Assembly (NCBI GenBank): GCA_004558595.1
Contig: SFCN01000019.1
Coordinates: 1-31,349, forward strand
Reading direction: 5' to 3'
Length of the DNA stretch: 31,349 nucleotides
From: Phascolarctobacterium sp.
GTDB taxonomy: Bacteria > Bacillota > Negativicutes > Acidaminococcales > Acidaminococcaceae
The notes beneath the pieces are model-generated. The model had not been told where the DNA came from. It searched no databases and saw only the letters and a list, made by a program, of their open reading frames with translations. Position 1 is the stretch's first letter. Every line of letters starts with the position of its first letter. Both the position numbers and the translations under genes were made by a program. Positions 22,601 to 31,349 of this stretch are shown one piece after another.

Positions 22601-25600
22601 GGTAGCGACTGCCGCCATCGGTATTCAGTATCTAGAAAATAATGCCAAGGTGAATATTGGCGCTAATAGAAATATTACGGCGGGAAATAATAAAAAGGCC
22701 AATCTTGTAGCCAATGTAACCGAGGAAAACGCCGTTTTAATTGGAAAATGGTCCTTGATCCCGGATTTGTTCAATACTAATGCAGGCTCAACAGGTATTG
22801 GTGGCAGCGCGAATGGGCAAACTACTCACAATACTAGTGAGGTCATTATAAATAAGGGTGTTGAAATTAGCGCAGGTGACATCAATCTGGCCACGAATAA
22901 TGATATCATCAATATTGGCCTTGTTATGGGCGGTTCCCAAACCAGTTCCTTGGGTATTACAGGTATGGTCAATTATATGGGCGGTCGTTCCTATGCCAAG
23001 ACGTTGGTGGATGATGATGTTACCTTAACGGCGCAAAAAACCTGGGGAACGATTACTACCAAGGATGATGCAGGTAAAGAATCAACAAGCATAGGCTATA
23101 TATCTAATGGCTCAGTTAATATCAGCGCCGACAATAATGCGGTTATTGTTAATCTGACCGGTGACGTGGGCTATTCCAACGGCTCTGCCGTGGGCGTGGC
23201 CTTGGGTATTGCGGATTATGATATCAAGACCTTGGCTCAGCTGCAGAATTTGGAAGCTAGTGATACGGCTGGCAAGGGCAGCATCAGCGCTAATAGCGTG
23301 AATGTTAATGCCCATACCGATGGCGTGATTAATACCTTCACCGTGGCCGGCAGCATGAGCGCTACTAAAACAGTGGAAGAAGAAAATACCCAAAATGCCA
23401 ATAAGGACGCCGGTGGTACGGAGTTTAAGACTCAGGGTGGTCAGGGCCAAAATGGCGTTGAAAATCAAGAGCTGCAGGCTGGGACTACAAGCAACAGCAC
23501 CAATAATAACAATAATAGTAATAATGAAAATACCAATAATGGAACGCAGCAGACTATTTTGACTGCAGGGCAGGAAGAGGCCGGTAGCAGCACTAATCCT
23601 CCTGGACAGACTGCTGGCAATACTCCTGCGGCCTCTACCAAAAAGGACAGCACCATTAAGGTTGATGCTGCGGGCAGTGTGTCTTGGAATTATGTGGCTG
23701 ATGAAACCAAGGCCACGCTGGATAATGTGAATATTTCTCTGACCAGACCTAACGGTGGCAGTGATATGACCACGGGCGTTAGCGTGAAGGCTGAGGATAG
23801 CTCCTATATTGGCTCCTATAGTGGCGCTGCAGCTATTAGCAAAATCGGCGCAACCGATACGAGCAAATTCCAAGCCTCCTTGAGCGGCGCGATTGCCGTT
23901 AACGATTTGTATAAGACGACTGAAAGCAGCCTTAAAAATGCCACTATTACCAATGCCGATAATGTGAATAACATGGCGAAGAATACTGGTGCTCAGGTTG
24001 CTTTGGGCTTGTCCGTGGGCGTAGAAGTGGGCCAAAGGGGCAGCGGCACCTCCATTAATTTGGGCGGCTCCGGCTCTGCCAATTATGTTGATAGTGATGT
24101 GCACGCCATCATGAGCGGCAACACTATGAGTCAGGGTGCTCTGAATGTGAATAACACCGCCTACGACAAGGATGTACAGGTGGGTGGTGGCGTAGCCTTT
24201 GAATTGGCCAAGGGAAGCGCAGCCGCAGGCGCAGCGATTTCTATCAACGATGTGGATAATAGTATTCTCGCTCGTATGGAGGGGAATACCATCGGTAGTG
24301 GCTCTGCTTTGGCAGGCAGTGTTAATAACCTTGCTGTAAGCAATTTGGTGCAGGTGGGCACTGCTACCTCAGTCGGCGTGCTGATGAATGATGGTTATCT
24401 GATGGGCGATGTAGCTATCGCTGTCAACATGGTGGATAATCAGGTGCAGGCTCAGAGCAGCAATGATGCGATTTATGCTACAAGCTTTGCCAACGAAGCT
24501 CGAGATGGCAAATTATATACTAACGAAACACAAAATCAATATATCAAGACAATTAACTCCACTCAAAATAATGGTATTCAGGTGGAGCTGGGTAGCTATA
24601 CCTCAAAATCGGGCAAAAGCTTTGTCATTAACGTGGATGGGGTTTATGTTTATGGCGATCCCAATGCCAAGGATGAGAATGGGCAAAGTCTATACGGCCA
24701 AATTGTTCCCGAAGAAGATAGACCTGACAGTTTAACCATGAATGCTCATCAAGGTGAATACTATGTGCTGGATGCCAACGGCAACAAGCAGTATTTAGAG
24801 GCGCATGGAGACGATTTTGTCTATAAGGATAATGGCGCTGCTGCTGATCTTTTTGATAAAAATAATAAGGTTACATACGACGAGGAAACGGGCATTTGGA
24901 AGGACAGCGCAGGTCGGGTTATCATTGCCAATCCCAATAGATATTACACCTATTCTGGTAGCGCAACGCCAGTGGATGTAACTGCTTCTGTAGACGCTGC
25001 CATAGTCGATGTGGACGTGAATAACGCTTTGGCTAATGCCAACGGTAGCACGGGCGTAGATTTTGCTGTGAATAAAAATGCTGACGGTAGCATGAATGCT
25101 GACCAGCATTATACTAGCCAAAATGTGAGCGTTAATAGCGGCGGTAACGTCATTGTTGGCAGCGCTATTGGCGTGGCAGTGAAGGCCGGGGGCGACCAGT
25201 CCAGTGTGGGCGCGGCTGTTGCGACCAACGTGAATGATGTAAATAATAGCTTCAATGCTAGCGTAACAGGCAGCACTGTTAAGGTGAACGGCACTGATGG
25301 CGTTAGCGTTAAGGCTGATAGTAAGACTGTTATGGTGGCGTTGGCTGCAGGTTCATCTGTTTCCGTAAGCAGTGGCGGACTAGTTACTGTTGATGTGGCA
25401 GGCAGCGGCGTGGCCAACACCATCAATAATGATACCATCGCCAGGGTAGAAAATAGTGCTATTGCTGCGCCTAAATTAGATGTGAATGCTAACACTAATT
25501 CGACTCTGGTGAGCACCGCTGGTCAATTGAGTGTGGCTGTAAGTCAAAATTATGGTGGAGCAGCAGGCCTTACTTGGGCGCAAAACAGCTTTGACAATAC

Positions 25601-28600
25601 CACAGGAGCCTATGTGCGTGGAATTACCTTAAATGGCTATAATAATGGCAGCACGGCTCTAAATGTAAATGCTTATAATAATAGCGATATGTACACTATC
25701 GGTGCAGGTGTGAATGTTGCTATAGCTAATGGTGCCCTAGCTGGTGCATACGCTGCTAATTATGGTAATAATAATACCGAGGCAGTTGTAGAAAAGTATA
25801 CTGGCAAGGATGCTAATGATAATGATATTACCATCAACAATACTATTGCCAATACCAGCAATATTGTGGTAAAGGCTGAGGATGATTCTGACGTTGTGAC
25901 TGTGGCCGGTTCATTAGCAATGGCTGTGAGCACCAGCTCTGCTGCTGCAACCGTGGGCGGCGCCGTGGCCAATACTAATATTGGCGCAAGCGATAACAAG
26001 CAAAGCGTACGCGCAGCACTGAACGATGCGACGATTACTATGAGCGGTAGCACTGATGCAAGCGATGCTGCCAGCGTTAGCGTGCAAGCGCTCAACGACG
26101 CTAATGTAGTAAATCTGGCGTTGGGTGGCGGCGTAGCCGTAAGCACTAGCTTGGTGGGTGTGTCCGCCGAGGGTAGCGTTTCTGTAGCCGACGTGCATAG
26201 TGCATCGCTGGCTACCATGAATAATGTAAATTTGACTGCTGGCTCCAAGAAAATCGAAGTCTTGGCCCAGACTGATGGGGATATCGTTTCCAGCGCCGAT
26301 GCTTTAAGTGCTGTATGGGGTAGCACGGCTGAAGTGGGCGCAGGGGCGACTGTTTCTGTATTAAATAGTGATGTGGACACCAAGGCCAATGTCAATGGCG
26401 GTGCTTGGTCTATTAAGTCTGCTCAGATTGACGCTCAGGCTAATAATAGTATGTATGATGTGGCCATGGGCTTTAATGTGGGCGGCAGCACTGTGGCTGC
26501 TGTTAATGGTCAGGCTAACGTGGCCGTGAATACTCTGGGCAATGATGTGGAGGCTATAGTTGATGGCGCCCACATCACTGCTAGTGGCGATGTAGAGGTT
26601 AAGGCGGACAGCAGCGAAACATTGCACAATTACGCAGGTCTCTTGACCGGCGCTGGCTCCGCCAGCGCCAGCATGGGTATAGGCGCTACCGTTGTAGTGA
26701 ATACCATTAATGGCAATACTAGAGCGGTGGTTCAAAATGGTACATTGCATGCTGATGATGTACTTGTCCAAGCACATAATAAGCGTCGTGTGAACAGCAG
26801 TCAGACGGGCATTGGCGTTGCCGGATCTGCGGAGGGTGCCGGCGCTGTTATTGGCTCTGTAGCCGTCCACGATGTGGAGGGCGAGGTAAAGGCTTGGGTT
26901 GATGATGTGGATGGCAGTCTGCACAGCCTCACCATCGATGCTGACCGCGAGACGGAGATAGATACTTATAATAATGGCTTTGCTTTAAGTGGTGCTATAG
27001 CTAGTGGTTCTGTGGGCGCAGGAGTAGCTGTGCTTCACGACAAGAGCGCTACCTTGGCTGCACTTAATAATGCTAATTTTACGAGAACTGGAGACAAGTC
27101 TACCAGCAAGGTTGAGGTTAAAGCCAATAATAAAAACGATGTGCATACCGAGGTTTCTACCAACACCTTGGCTGCTTCTTTGGGCGCAGCTGTGGGCGTA
27201 GCGGTAGAGGTTGTCAATATTGATGCGCAGGTAGGCACCCTTGTTAGCAATTCCACCTTAGGCAGTAATAATACATGCTTTGCTAGTTTTGCTGCAAAGG
27301 CTAATAATAATTTGATTAATACTTTCCAAAACGTTGCTGATGCAGCTAGTACAGTTGGCGCTTTGGCCGTAGGCGTGGGTGTGCTCAATATTAATAGCCA
27401 AACCACCACCACTGTGGATAATAGCGATGCTTATGCAGATAATGTACAGGTACAGGCCGAGGAAACCAGAAATGTGAATACAGTTCTGGCAGGCGCTACG
27501 ATTGGTGCCGGTGTTATTGGCGTAAACCTGATGTACACCAATATCGGCGGCCAGCTGCAGGATGCATATACCTATAATTGTGGCATTAGTGCTTCTACGG
27601 ATGAAGCAGGTGCTACGACTAAGGTAGATAATTTGCAAAAGAATTACTACACCACTAATCCTACTAACGGCACGCTGCCTTTATCCGCCGATGTACAAGA
27701 ACTGACTAATCAAGCCTTGCTTAGAACTAAGGCTGATGTAGCCAATTTGGAGAATCAGCAGCTTGTGTATAGCGGCAGCAAGGATAAGGACATTCTGCAA
27801 TCCATTAACAAAGGCTCTGGCACCAGTAAGGTAGAGGCTAAGGTTACCGGTGGCAGTGAGCTTCATGCTGCCCAAAATCTGGATGTTAAGGCTCTGGCTA
27901 CTAATAATGTAACCGGTGGGGTATATCAGGGCACGGTGGCCGTAGTTAATGTGGGCGTCATCGCAAATTACATTGATGTGCAGGAGCATCAGCTGGTGAA
28001 TGTGGCTGGCTCTACTTTGATTGGCACTAAAGTAAATATTAGCTCCGACGTTTTAGGTTCTGTAAGTAGCAGCATGGGCATGGGCGCTGTTGGTGCCATT
28101 GGCTATACCGATGTTGTCTCCGAGATAAATCATCGTGGCAGCAACACTATTACTGTAACTGGTTCTACTATTAACGCGACGGCCCACAACTCTGATGAGA
28201 AGTCGCTGCAAGTTACTGCTTCCAATACTATGGCTATTGATAACCAAGGTGTTGCTACAGGTGCAGAGACAGTGAAACTTGGACGAACTGTGATTAAGGG
28301 CAACGATGCAGTAAATGTTAATGTGAACTTAGGTAATTCCGAGGTTCAAAATTCTGGCAGTAGTTTTAGCGCGAATAGTATTGCGGTAAATGCTATTAAT
28401 AACCCAAATGTAAAGAATTATATAACTGCTGTTGAATTGGGCTTTGTTACTGGTCATGGCACCATTGTGGAATCTAGCTTCGGCGGCAGCGTGGGCGTTA
28501 GCGTTACTGACTCCAATAGCTTCACCACTCAAGACCTTGCAATTACCGGTCAGGTGGGTGAGCTTATTGATCACAACCAAGCCGAGGAAAATAGAAAATA

Positions 28601-31349
28601 CACCAGCTATGCGGACAATTTGGCAGTAAATGTGGCTGTGGAGGATATCTCTGTCAATAAGGTTACTGCTGCTAACAATGCGACCATTAATATGAATGTG
28701 GGCGCGATTAGCTTGATTAAGGATGCCAATGCGACAACAGCTCCCGATGTGGCAATCAACGCGCTTAATTATGCAACAGCTAAGGCCAAGGTGCAGGCCG
28801 TGGATGTGAGCGGTTTATTTGTTACTGGCACTAATTTTGCTTATACAACGGATAGTAGTAGTATCGATCTCACCGTTAATGGTGGTAGTACTGATGGCTT
28901 ACAGGCTCATAATCTGACTGTGCAGGCGCAAAAGAATACTGAGGTATATTCCAATGCCTATGGCGCGACCTCCGGTCTCATTGATATATCTCCCTATGCA
29001 GCAACAGTGGACCATGCCAGCACTAGTGCTATTACAGTAAAAATACAGGGTAAGATTGCTGCCACTGGTGCTCTTAACGTACAGGCCAATGGTAACGATA
29101 GGGTAAACCTGAAGGCAGATGCCCTTACTGTAACTGGCGCTGGCGAAGGCGATGCCCATGTTGATACCAGTATTACTAGCAGTACCATTATCAATGTTGA
29201 GGATGCAAGCTTAACCAGTGACGGCGAGCTTGCAGTAGTAGCCAATAATAATATAAGTCTGAACAAGGGCGAGAGCACGTCTCAGACAATTACAGATAGT
29301 GGCAATATAGACTTAGATGACAACAATGAATACTCCGAGATGCTTTGGGGTCAGGGTTATGGCTTAGCCGCTGTAGGCTTGTCCGGCATTAATAATACTG
29401 TTTCTTCCACTGCGAAGGTACGCTTGAATAATGCTAACTTGCTGAGCAATGGCGGCAATATCAATGTAGCAGGCTATACCAACGAGGATCTGCTCGTCAA
29501 TGGTTATGTGTTCAGTGTGGGCTTTATTGGCAATGAAAGCAAAACCGATGTTACTAATATCATTGTTAATGACGAGGCTGTGGAGCTGGAGGGCAGCAGC
29601 ATCACTACTAAGAGCCCTGGTAATGCCGTTACCTTGTCCGCTGCGGATGACCTCAAGCTCTTTACCTATGATCTGAGCGAAACTCCTGCGGGCGCTATTG
29701 GCAGCAGTTATGCCAATTTAAAGAATAATATCACTCGCACAAATGCGATTGCTTTGAAAAATGCCAATAATAGTCTGTATAGCACGCAGGACATTAATCT
29801 ATACGCTGGCAAAAAGCTTGATGGTAATGTGGCAGTGTTTGATTTGGATGCTGAGGGCATGAATTACAACGGCAATATTATTCCCATTGTGCTGATGCCC
29901 GTTGTAGAAAATATCGTACAACAAAACAATTCTGTGACTATTGCTGCCAATAGCAGCAGTAATAGCGTGCGCCATACCAATATTTATGCAGACGCAGGGC
30001 AGGAGCTGACTCGCGTTGTGGCAGCCCGTGACACTGGCTATGGTGGCACCTCCAATGGTGGCTATGTGACCGAGGCTGATGGCGACGAAAAATATGAAAA
30101 AACCTCCAACAATAAGGTGGATATCAATGGCACCGTGACCGCGGGATCGGGTAATGTAATTCATATTACTATTGGCGATCAAAATGGTAATGTTGCGATT
30201 TTTGATGCTAATGAAAGAGCGGCTTTGACGGGCGTAACTGCCTTGGATGAGGATGGGCTGAGAAATAAGATTACCATTGATGCTGATCCGATAACTGGTA
30301 TCACTGAAGATAATATTACTTTGGGTAGGGGTAGCTATACCCTTTTCTTGCTGAACCGTTACAATGAGGTCATGGCGCTTTTAGAGGAATATTCCAAGGA
30401 TGGCGCTACTTTAGATAGTGATGGTTCTAATGCAGCCGCTAATGCAGCATATTTGGGCTATCAGGCGGAAGCAGCTCTTTTAAGAGATGAATTGCTGAAT
30501 AACGGCGGCATGTATCGGGATAGCGATGGTGTTTACCATATTGTAGATGCTCAATATATAGATTATGTAGAAATTCCCAGCTTGATTGCTTCCGGCGGCA
30601 ATATCAATATTCAAACGGATACAGTTAGCAGCAGCTCCGGCTCGGGCAAAATGACTGCCAATGGCAGCGCAGATATCGATATTATTAATAATACTAATCT
30701 GCTGCTGAAGCTGAACACAATTACTGTCGATGCTGATGGTGGTAAGCTCGTTTATAATGGTCAGGTTCTGAAACCTGAAAACTATACTACTGAGGGTATT
30801 AATGCCCAGCTGACACAACTGAATGAGAAGGGCACTGCTGCTAATTTTGCTAGCATTGATGCCAAGGCTGGCGAGGGTAGCAGTATTAATATCGAGGGTA
30901 ATTATTCCGGTGCTTCCCTAAATTATAGCTATCAAAAAACTTCCCAGACTAGCACGGGAACCGTTACGGAGACTGTTACTGGGTTCTATACCCCTATGGC
31001 AGATATTTGGGTTCAGGGTAATATCCTGAATCAAATAGGCGATGTGTACATAACTAGCCAGAAAAACAACATCCGCATTGCCGGCGCAACTGCGGCAGAT
31101 GCTGTGGCTATCTCTGGTAAGACTGTGGGCTTATATGCTGGTGGCAGCATCACCCAAAGCTATACTGATGGTGTTGTCAGTGTGGGCGGTAGCGTTGAGA
31201 GTATTTATGGCTTAGAGTTTGGTTATATGCAAGATAATAAGTATGGCCAAACTGATATCGGCATCAAAGAAGCTGCCCCAACTCATGGACAAAAGGCTAC
31301 CGGTAGCTATATTGCAGGTGGCTCCATCTATATTAACGCTAGGGATATC
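19665..31349 (+). CDS. Giant filamentous adhesin, leukotoxin LktA / haemagglutinin-like TPS exoprotein, 3'-truncated by the window edge
   Basis: One open frame of 3895 codons runs to the window edge; I checked the frame at intervals and saw no stop. Start ATG 19665 is seven nt after AAGGAG. Residues 1-29 are a basic extension before a classical signal peptide (MKLLRSVLAVGFAM...ASAA, 30-55), as in type V secretion. Residues ~56-200 resemble a TPS domain: GLNRFQSFDVGAGQIANLYF near 91 and SPKGMVVGAGGVINAGSLTV at 151, comparable with the NPNG block of FhaB. The passenger is Asn/Gly/Val/Ala-rich, beta-helix-like, with Asn-rich linkers at 563-588 and 1273-1296. Non-beta inserts lie near 866-985 (helical), 1606-1770 (charged) and 2642-2722. 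About 57-residue repeats occupy 25965-27560. It is probably secreted through a TpsB-type pore and used in adhesion; toxicity is not shown. The end, and any C-terminal anchor, lie outside the window. Confidence 0.9.
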   Translation, partial: MSTKRKALRYGMKKQEQTLLSKKGGIATSMKLLRSVLAVGFAMTPFMGGSEASAAGIVRVDGATGVPQSYLQDGQSHIAHIYAEQASNGVGLNRFQSFDVGAGQIANLYFQKENGALLNTLVNTVENQINISGTVNAVRNNKIGGNLYFLSPKGMVVGAGGVINAGSLTVIGTDKTFSGSGDDAAAKAAEAITANNWSIKGDSNIEINGQVNAMTGIDLRAARIALQKDASSNGRALVQTGVLFNNVVNTDGLYKEASVNPDDSLAVVKDDEGNISFKNKAGAVVDMNGATGDGSITLAASSTERNANTTLWGVSTLTNTVEAKVNIGSGARIKAIGDANISSTAARENNNTVVEVWDIMAFTRADVNIDGDISGENVNVAANATSYYAAHNVQDFFAAGSRLVNWGLDEAGSPINLNQSLATALYDKLLQAKVVGGNRGQSIATFNNFLEQLYMPFGYADAKATITQGAGSAIQAVANANFSATSTATNKETISIQPRLEAQHANIIDHFGGGLVYVDTSSNAAVNLKGNVHAGGNLIATSKAVNTSIGSLVLKFPKVNVPGSGGNNQNGGNSENGGNANQNNNTNQANLLTTTSGSPYVAAAIVVNVQDTNAVVNFGTEGEAASTDPKITAGGGLVATAASVNTLNSSAVVAEKDDTAVNTAINVGVTNGNANVNAYTTLQGGKIQLNSQNVMNSLSMTTDTSSGVEPSGLDWTMNLDESKEGVQKIGEFLHILKAGEKESNNKQGIKDTEWSQAFNIGTSIAVVAADNKAITNVAGNAQLVSGAGLDILASTTIGDTLITTKNLYNNMGRPEYLAVSTALAVEVMENTAEVNIADASSNGTKNLQTSNGDVNISATVDNSYNRVDKLLDAVESGWAEFLDHWSNWGESGIAEKVDDLQVAIADILTMRANDPAKRFADSKQYTVKAKAAIDLVTQLSGTDKLKSALEGLCNAANYANMYVAASTDKAKEKMGDAATVATAAIGIQYLENNAKVNIGANRNITAGNNKKANLVANVTEENAVLIGKWSLIPDLFNTNAGSTGIGGSANGQTTHNTSEVIINKGVEISAGDINLATNNDIINIGLVMGGSQTSSLGITGMVNYMGGRSYAKTLVDDDVTLTAQKTWGTITTKDDAGKESTSIGYISNGSVNISADNNAVIVNLTGDVGYSNGSAVGVALGIADYDIKTLAQLQNLEASDTAGKGSISANSVNVNAHTDGVINTFTVAGSMSATKTVEEENTQNANKDAGGTEFKTQGGQGQNGVENQELQAGTTSNSTNNNNNSNNENTNNGTQQTILTAGQEEAGSSTNPPGQTAGNTPAASTKKDSTIKVDAAGSVSWNYVADETKATLDNVNISLTRPNGGSDMTTGVSVKAEDSSYIGSYSGAAAISKIGATDTSKFQASLSGAIAVNDLYKTTESSLKNATITNADNVNNMAKNTGAQVALGLSVGVEVGQRGSGTSINLGGSGSANYVDSDVHAIMSGNTMSQGALNVNNTAYDKDVQVGGGVAFELAKGSAAAGAAISINDVDNSILARMEGNTIGSGSALAGSVNNLAVSNLVQVGTATSVGVLMNDGYLMGDVAIAVNMVDNQVQAQSSNDAIYATSFANEARDGKLYTNETQNQYIKTINSTQNNGIQVELGSYTSKSGKSFVINVDGVYVYGDPNAKDENGQSLYGQIVPEEDRPDSLTMNAHQGEYYVLDANGNKQYLEAHGDDFVYKDNGAAADLFDKNNKVTYDEETGIWKDSAGRVIIANPNRYYTYSGSATPVDVTASVDAAIVDVDVNNALANANGSTGVDFAVNKNADGSMNADQHYTSQNVSVNSGGNVIVGSAIGVAVKAGGDQSSVGAAVATNVNDVNNSFNASVTGSTVKVNGTDGVSVKADSKTVMVALAAGSSVSVSSGGLVTVDVAGSGVANTINNDTIARVENSAIAAPKLDVNANTNSTLVSTAGQLSVAVSQNYGGAAGLTWAQNSFDNTTGAYVRGITLNGYNNGSTALNVNAYNNSDMYTIGAGVNVAIANGALAGAYAANYGNNNTEAVVEKYTGKDANDNDITINNTIANTSNIVVKAEDDSDVVTVAGSLAMAVSTSSAAATVGGAVANTNIGASDNKQSVRAALNDATITMSGSTDASDAASVSVQALNDANVVNLALGGGVAVSTSLVGVSAEGSVSVADVHSASLATMNNVNLTAGSKKIEVLAQTDGDIVSSADALSAVWGSTAEVGAGATVSVLNSDVDTKANVNGGAWSIKSAQIDAQANNSMYDVAMGFNVGGSTVAAVNGQANVAVNTLGNDVEAIVDGAHITASGDVEVKADSSETLHNYAGLLTGAGSASASMGIGATVVVNTINGNTRAVVQNGTLHADDVLVQAHNKRRVNSSQTGIGVAGSAEGAGAVIGSVAVHDVEGEVKAWVDDVDGSLHSLTIDADRETEIDTYNNGFALSGAIASGSVGAGVAVLHDKSATLAALNNANFTRTGDKSTSKVEVKANNKNDVHTEVSTNTLAASLGAAVGVAVEVVNIDAQVGTLVSNSTLGSNNTCFASFAAKANNNLINTFQNVADAASTVGALAVGVGVLNINSQTTTTVDNSDAYADNVQVQAEETRNVNTVLAGATIGAGVIGVNLMYTNIGGQLQDAYTYNCGISASTDEAGATTKVDNLQKNYYTTNPTNGTLPLSADVQELTNQALLRTKADVANLENQQLVYSGSKDKDILQSINKGSGTSKVEAKVTGGSELHAAQNLDVKALATNNVTGGVYQGTVAVVNVGVIANYIDVQEHQLVNVAGSTLIGTKVNISSDVLGSVSSSMGMGAVGAIGYTDVVSEINHRGSNTITVTGSTINATAHNSDEKSLQVTASNTMAIDNQGVATGAETVKLGRTVIKGNDAVNVNVNLGNSEVQNSGSSFSANSIAVNAINNPNVKNYITAVELGFVTGHGTIVESSFGGSVGVSVTDSNSFTTQDLAITGQVGELIDHNQAEENRKYTSYADNLAVNVAVEDISVNKVTAANNATINMNVGAISLIKDANATTAPDVAINALNYATAKAKVQAVDVSGLFVTGTNFAYTTDSSSIDLTVNGGSTDGLQAHNLTVQAQKNTEVYSNAYGATSGLIDISPYAATVDHASTSAITVKIQGKIAATGALNVQANGNDRVNLKADALTVTGAGEGDAHVDTSITSSTIINVEDASLTSDGELAVVANNNISLNKGESTSQTITDSGNIDLDDNNEYSEMLWGQGYGLAAVGLSGINNTVSSTAKVRLNNANLLSNGGNINVAGYTNEDLLVNGYVFSVGFIGNESKTDVTNIIVNDEAVELEGSSITTKSPGNAVTLSAADDLKLFTYDLSETPAGAIGSSYANLKNNITRTNAIALKNANNSLYSTQDINLYAGKKLDGNVAVFDLDAEGMNYNGNIIPIVLMPVVENIVQQNNSVTIAANSSSNSVRHTNIYADAGQELTRVVAARDTGYGGTSNGGYVTEADGDEKYEKTSNNKVDINGTVTAGSGNVIHITIGDQNGNVAIFDANERAALTGVTALDEDGLRNKITIDADPITGITEDNITLGRGSYTLFLLNRYNEVMALLEEYSKDGATLDSDGSNAAANAAYLGYQAEAALLRDELLNNGGMYRDSDGVYHIVDAQYIDYVEIPSLIASGGNINIQTDTVSSSSGSGKMTANGSADIDIINNTNLLLKLNTITVDADGGKLVYNGQVLKPENYTTEGINAQLTQLNEKGTAANFASIDAKAGEGSSINIEGNYSGASLNYSYQKTSQTSTGTVTETVTGFYTPMADIWVQGNILNQIGDVYITSQKNNIRIAGATAADAVAISGKTVGLYAGGSITQSYTDGVVSVGGSVESIYGLEFGYMQDNKYGQTDIGIKEAAPTHGQKATGSYIAGGSIYINARDI
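25965..27560 (+). repeat. Array of about 57-residue protein repeats in the giant exoprotein
   Basis: A core of the form (G)xVxVxNxxxxxxAxVxx recurs with its first Val at 25965, 26178, 26352, 26520, 26691, 26859, 27024, 27204 and 27375. Spacings are 213, 174, 168, 171, 168, 165, 180 and 171 nt. Examples: TVSVLNSDVDTKANVNG, NVAVNTLGNDVEAIVDG, TVVVNTINGNTRAVVQNG. The repetition is visible in protein but diverged in DNA. Weaker units extend upstream to about 24200. Confidence 0.7.

Noticed and set aside
23112..24104. Long minus-strand open frame (330 codons) opposite the giant gene, plus many similar ones up to 30818
   Set aside because: They are mirror frames of the repetitive N/G/A/V-rich coding strand. 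Their products are low-complexity and have no domain motifs, and the plus-strand frame is continuous through all of them.

Overview
The window looks like chromosome from a diderm Firmicute (Negativicutes). It pairs Firmicute-style content (a pcrA-ligA operon, an NhaC antiporter, strong AGGAGG ribosome binding sites) with outer-membrane and cell-surface genes: an OmpP1/FadL-type beta-barrel ending in Phe and a giant exoprotein with a two-partner-secretion-like N-terminus. An Acidaminococcaceae relative such as Phascolarctobacterium or Acidaminococcus is my guess. The class is better supported than the genus.

Left part (1-5900). The 3' part of a GGDEF/EAL cyclic-di-GMP phosphodiesterase runs in from the left edge. 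It converges on an NhaC-family antiporter through a shared bidirectional terminator. Divergent from the antiporter is a two-gene unit: a TtcA-like tRNA thiolase with translationally coupled EamA exporter. An AT-rich islet follows, with a phased repeat cluster and an overlapping MNT/HEPN (type VII-like) toxin-antitoxin pair.

Middle (5900-13600). pcrA and ligA encode a repair helicase and the NAD-dependent DNA ligase. Next come two genes I cannot name, a secreted 228-residue protein and a cytoplasmic TPR-like 277-residue protein. A FadL-type outer-membrane barrel with its own promoter and terminator follows.

Right-middle (13600-18900). An EFR1-type flavodoxin/ferredoxin protein is followed by three tandem paralogous FAD-linked 2-hydroxyacid dehydrogenases (GlcD/LctD family). 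This looks like a 2-hydroxyacid (lactate-like) oxidation locus with a low-potential electron carrier; no EtfAB is present in the window.

Right (18900-31349). A small Xre-type regulator with its own promoter and terminator precedes one uninterrupted frame from 19665 to the window edge (3895 codons, still open). It encodes a giant filamentous adhesin of the leukotoxin LktA / filamentous haemagglutinin type, with an extended signal peptide, TPS-like domain, Asn-rich linkers, non-beta inserts and an array of about 57-residue repeats. It fills more than a third of the window and is its most striking content.

Several intergenic palindromic elements are also present. The best is a 79-bp element found twice (after ligA and between the first two dehydrogenase genes), with identical length, about 82% identity and partly compensating end changes.
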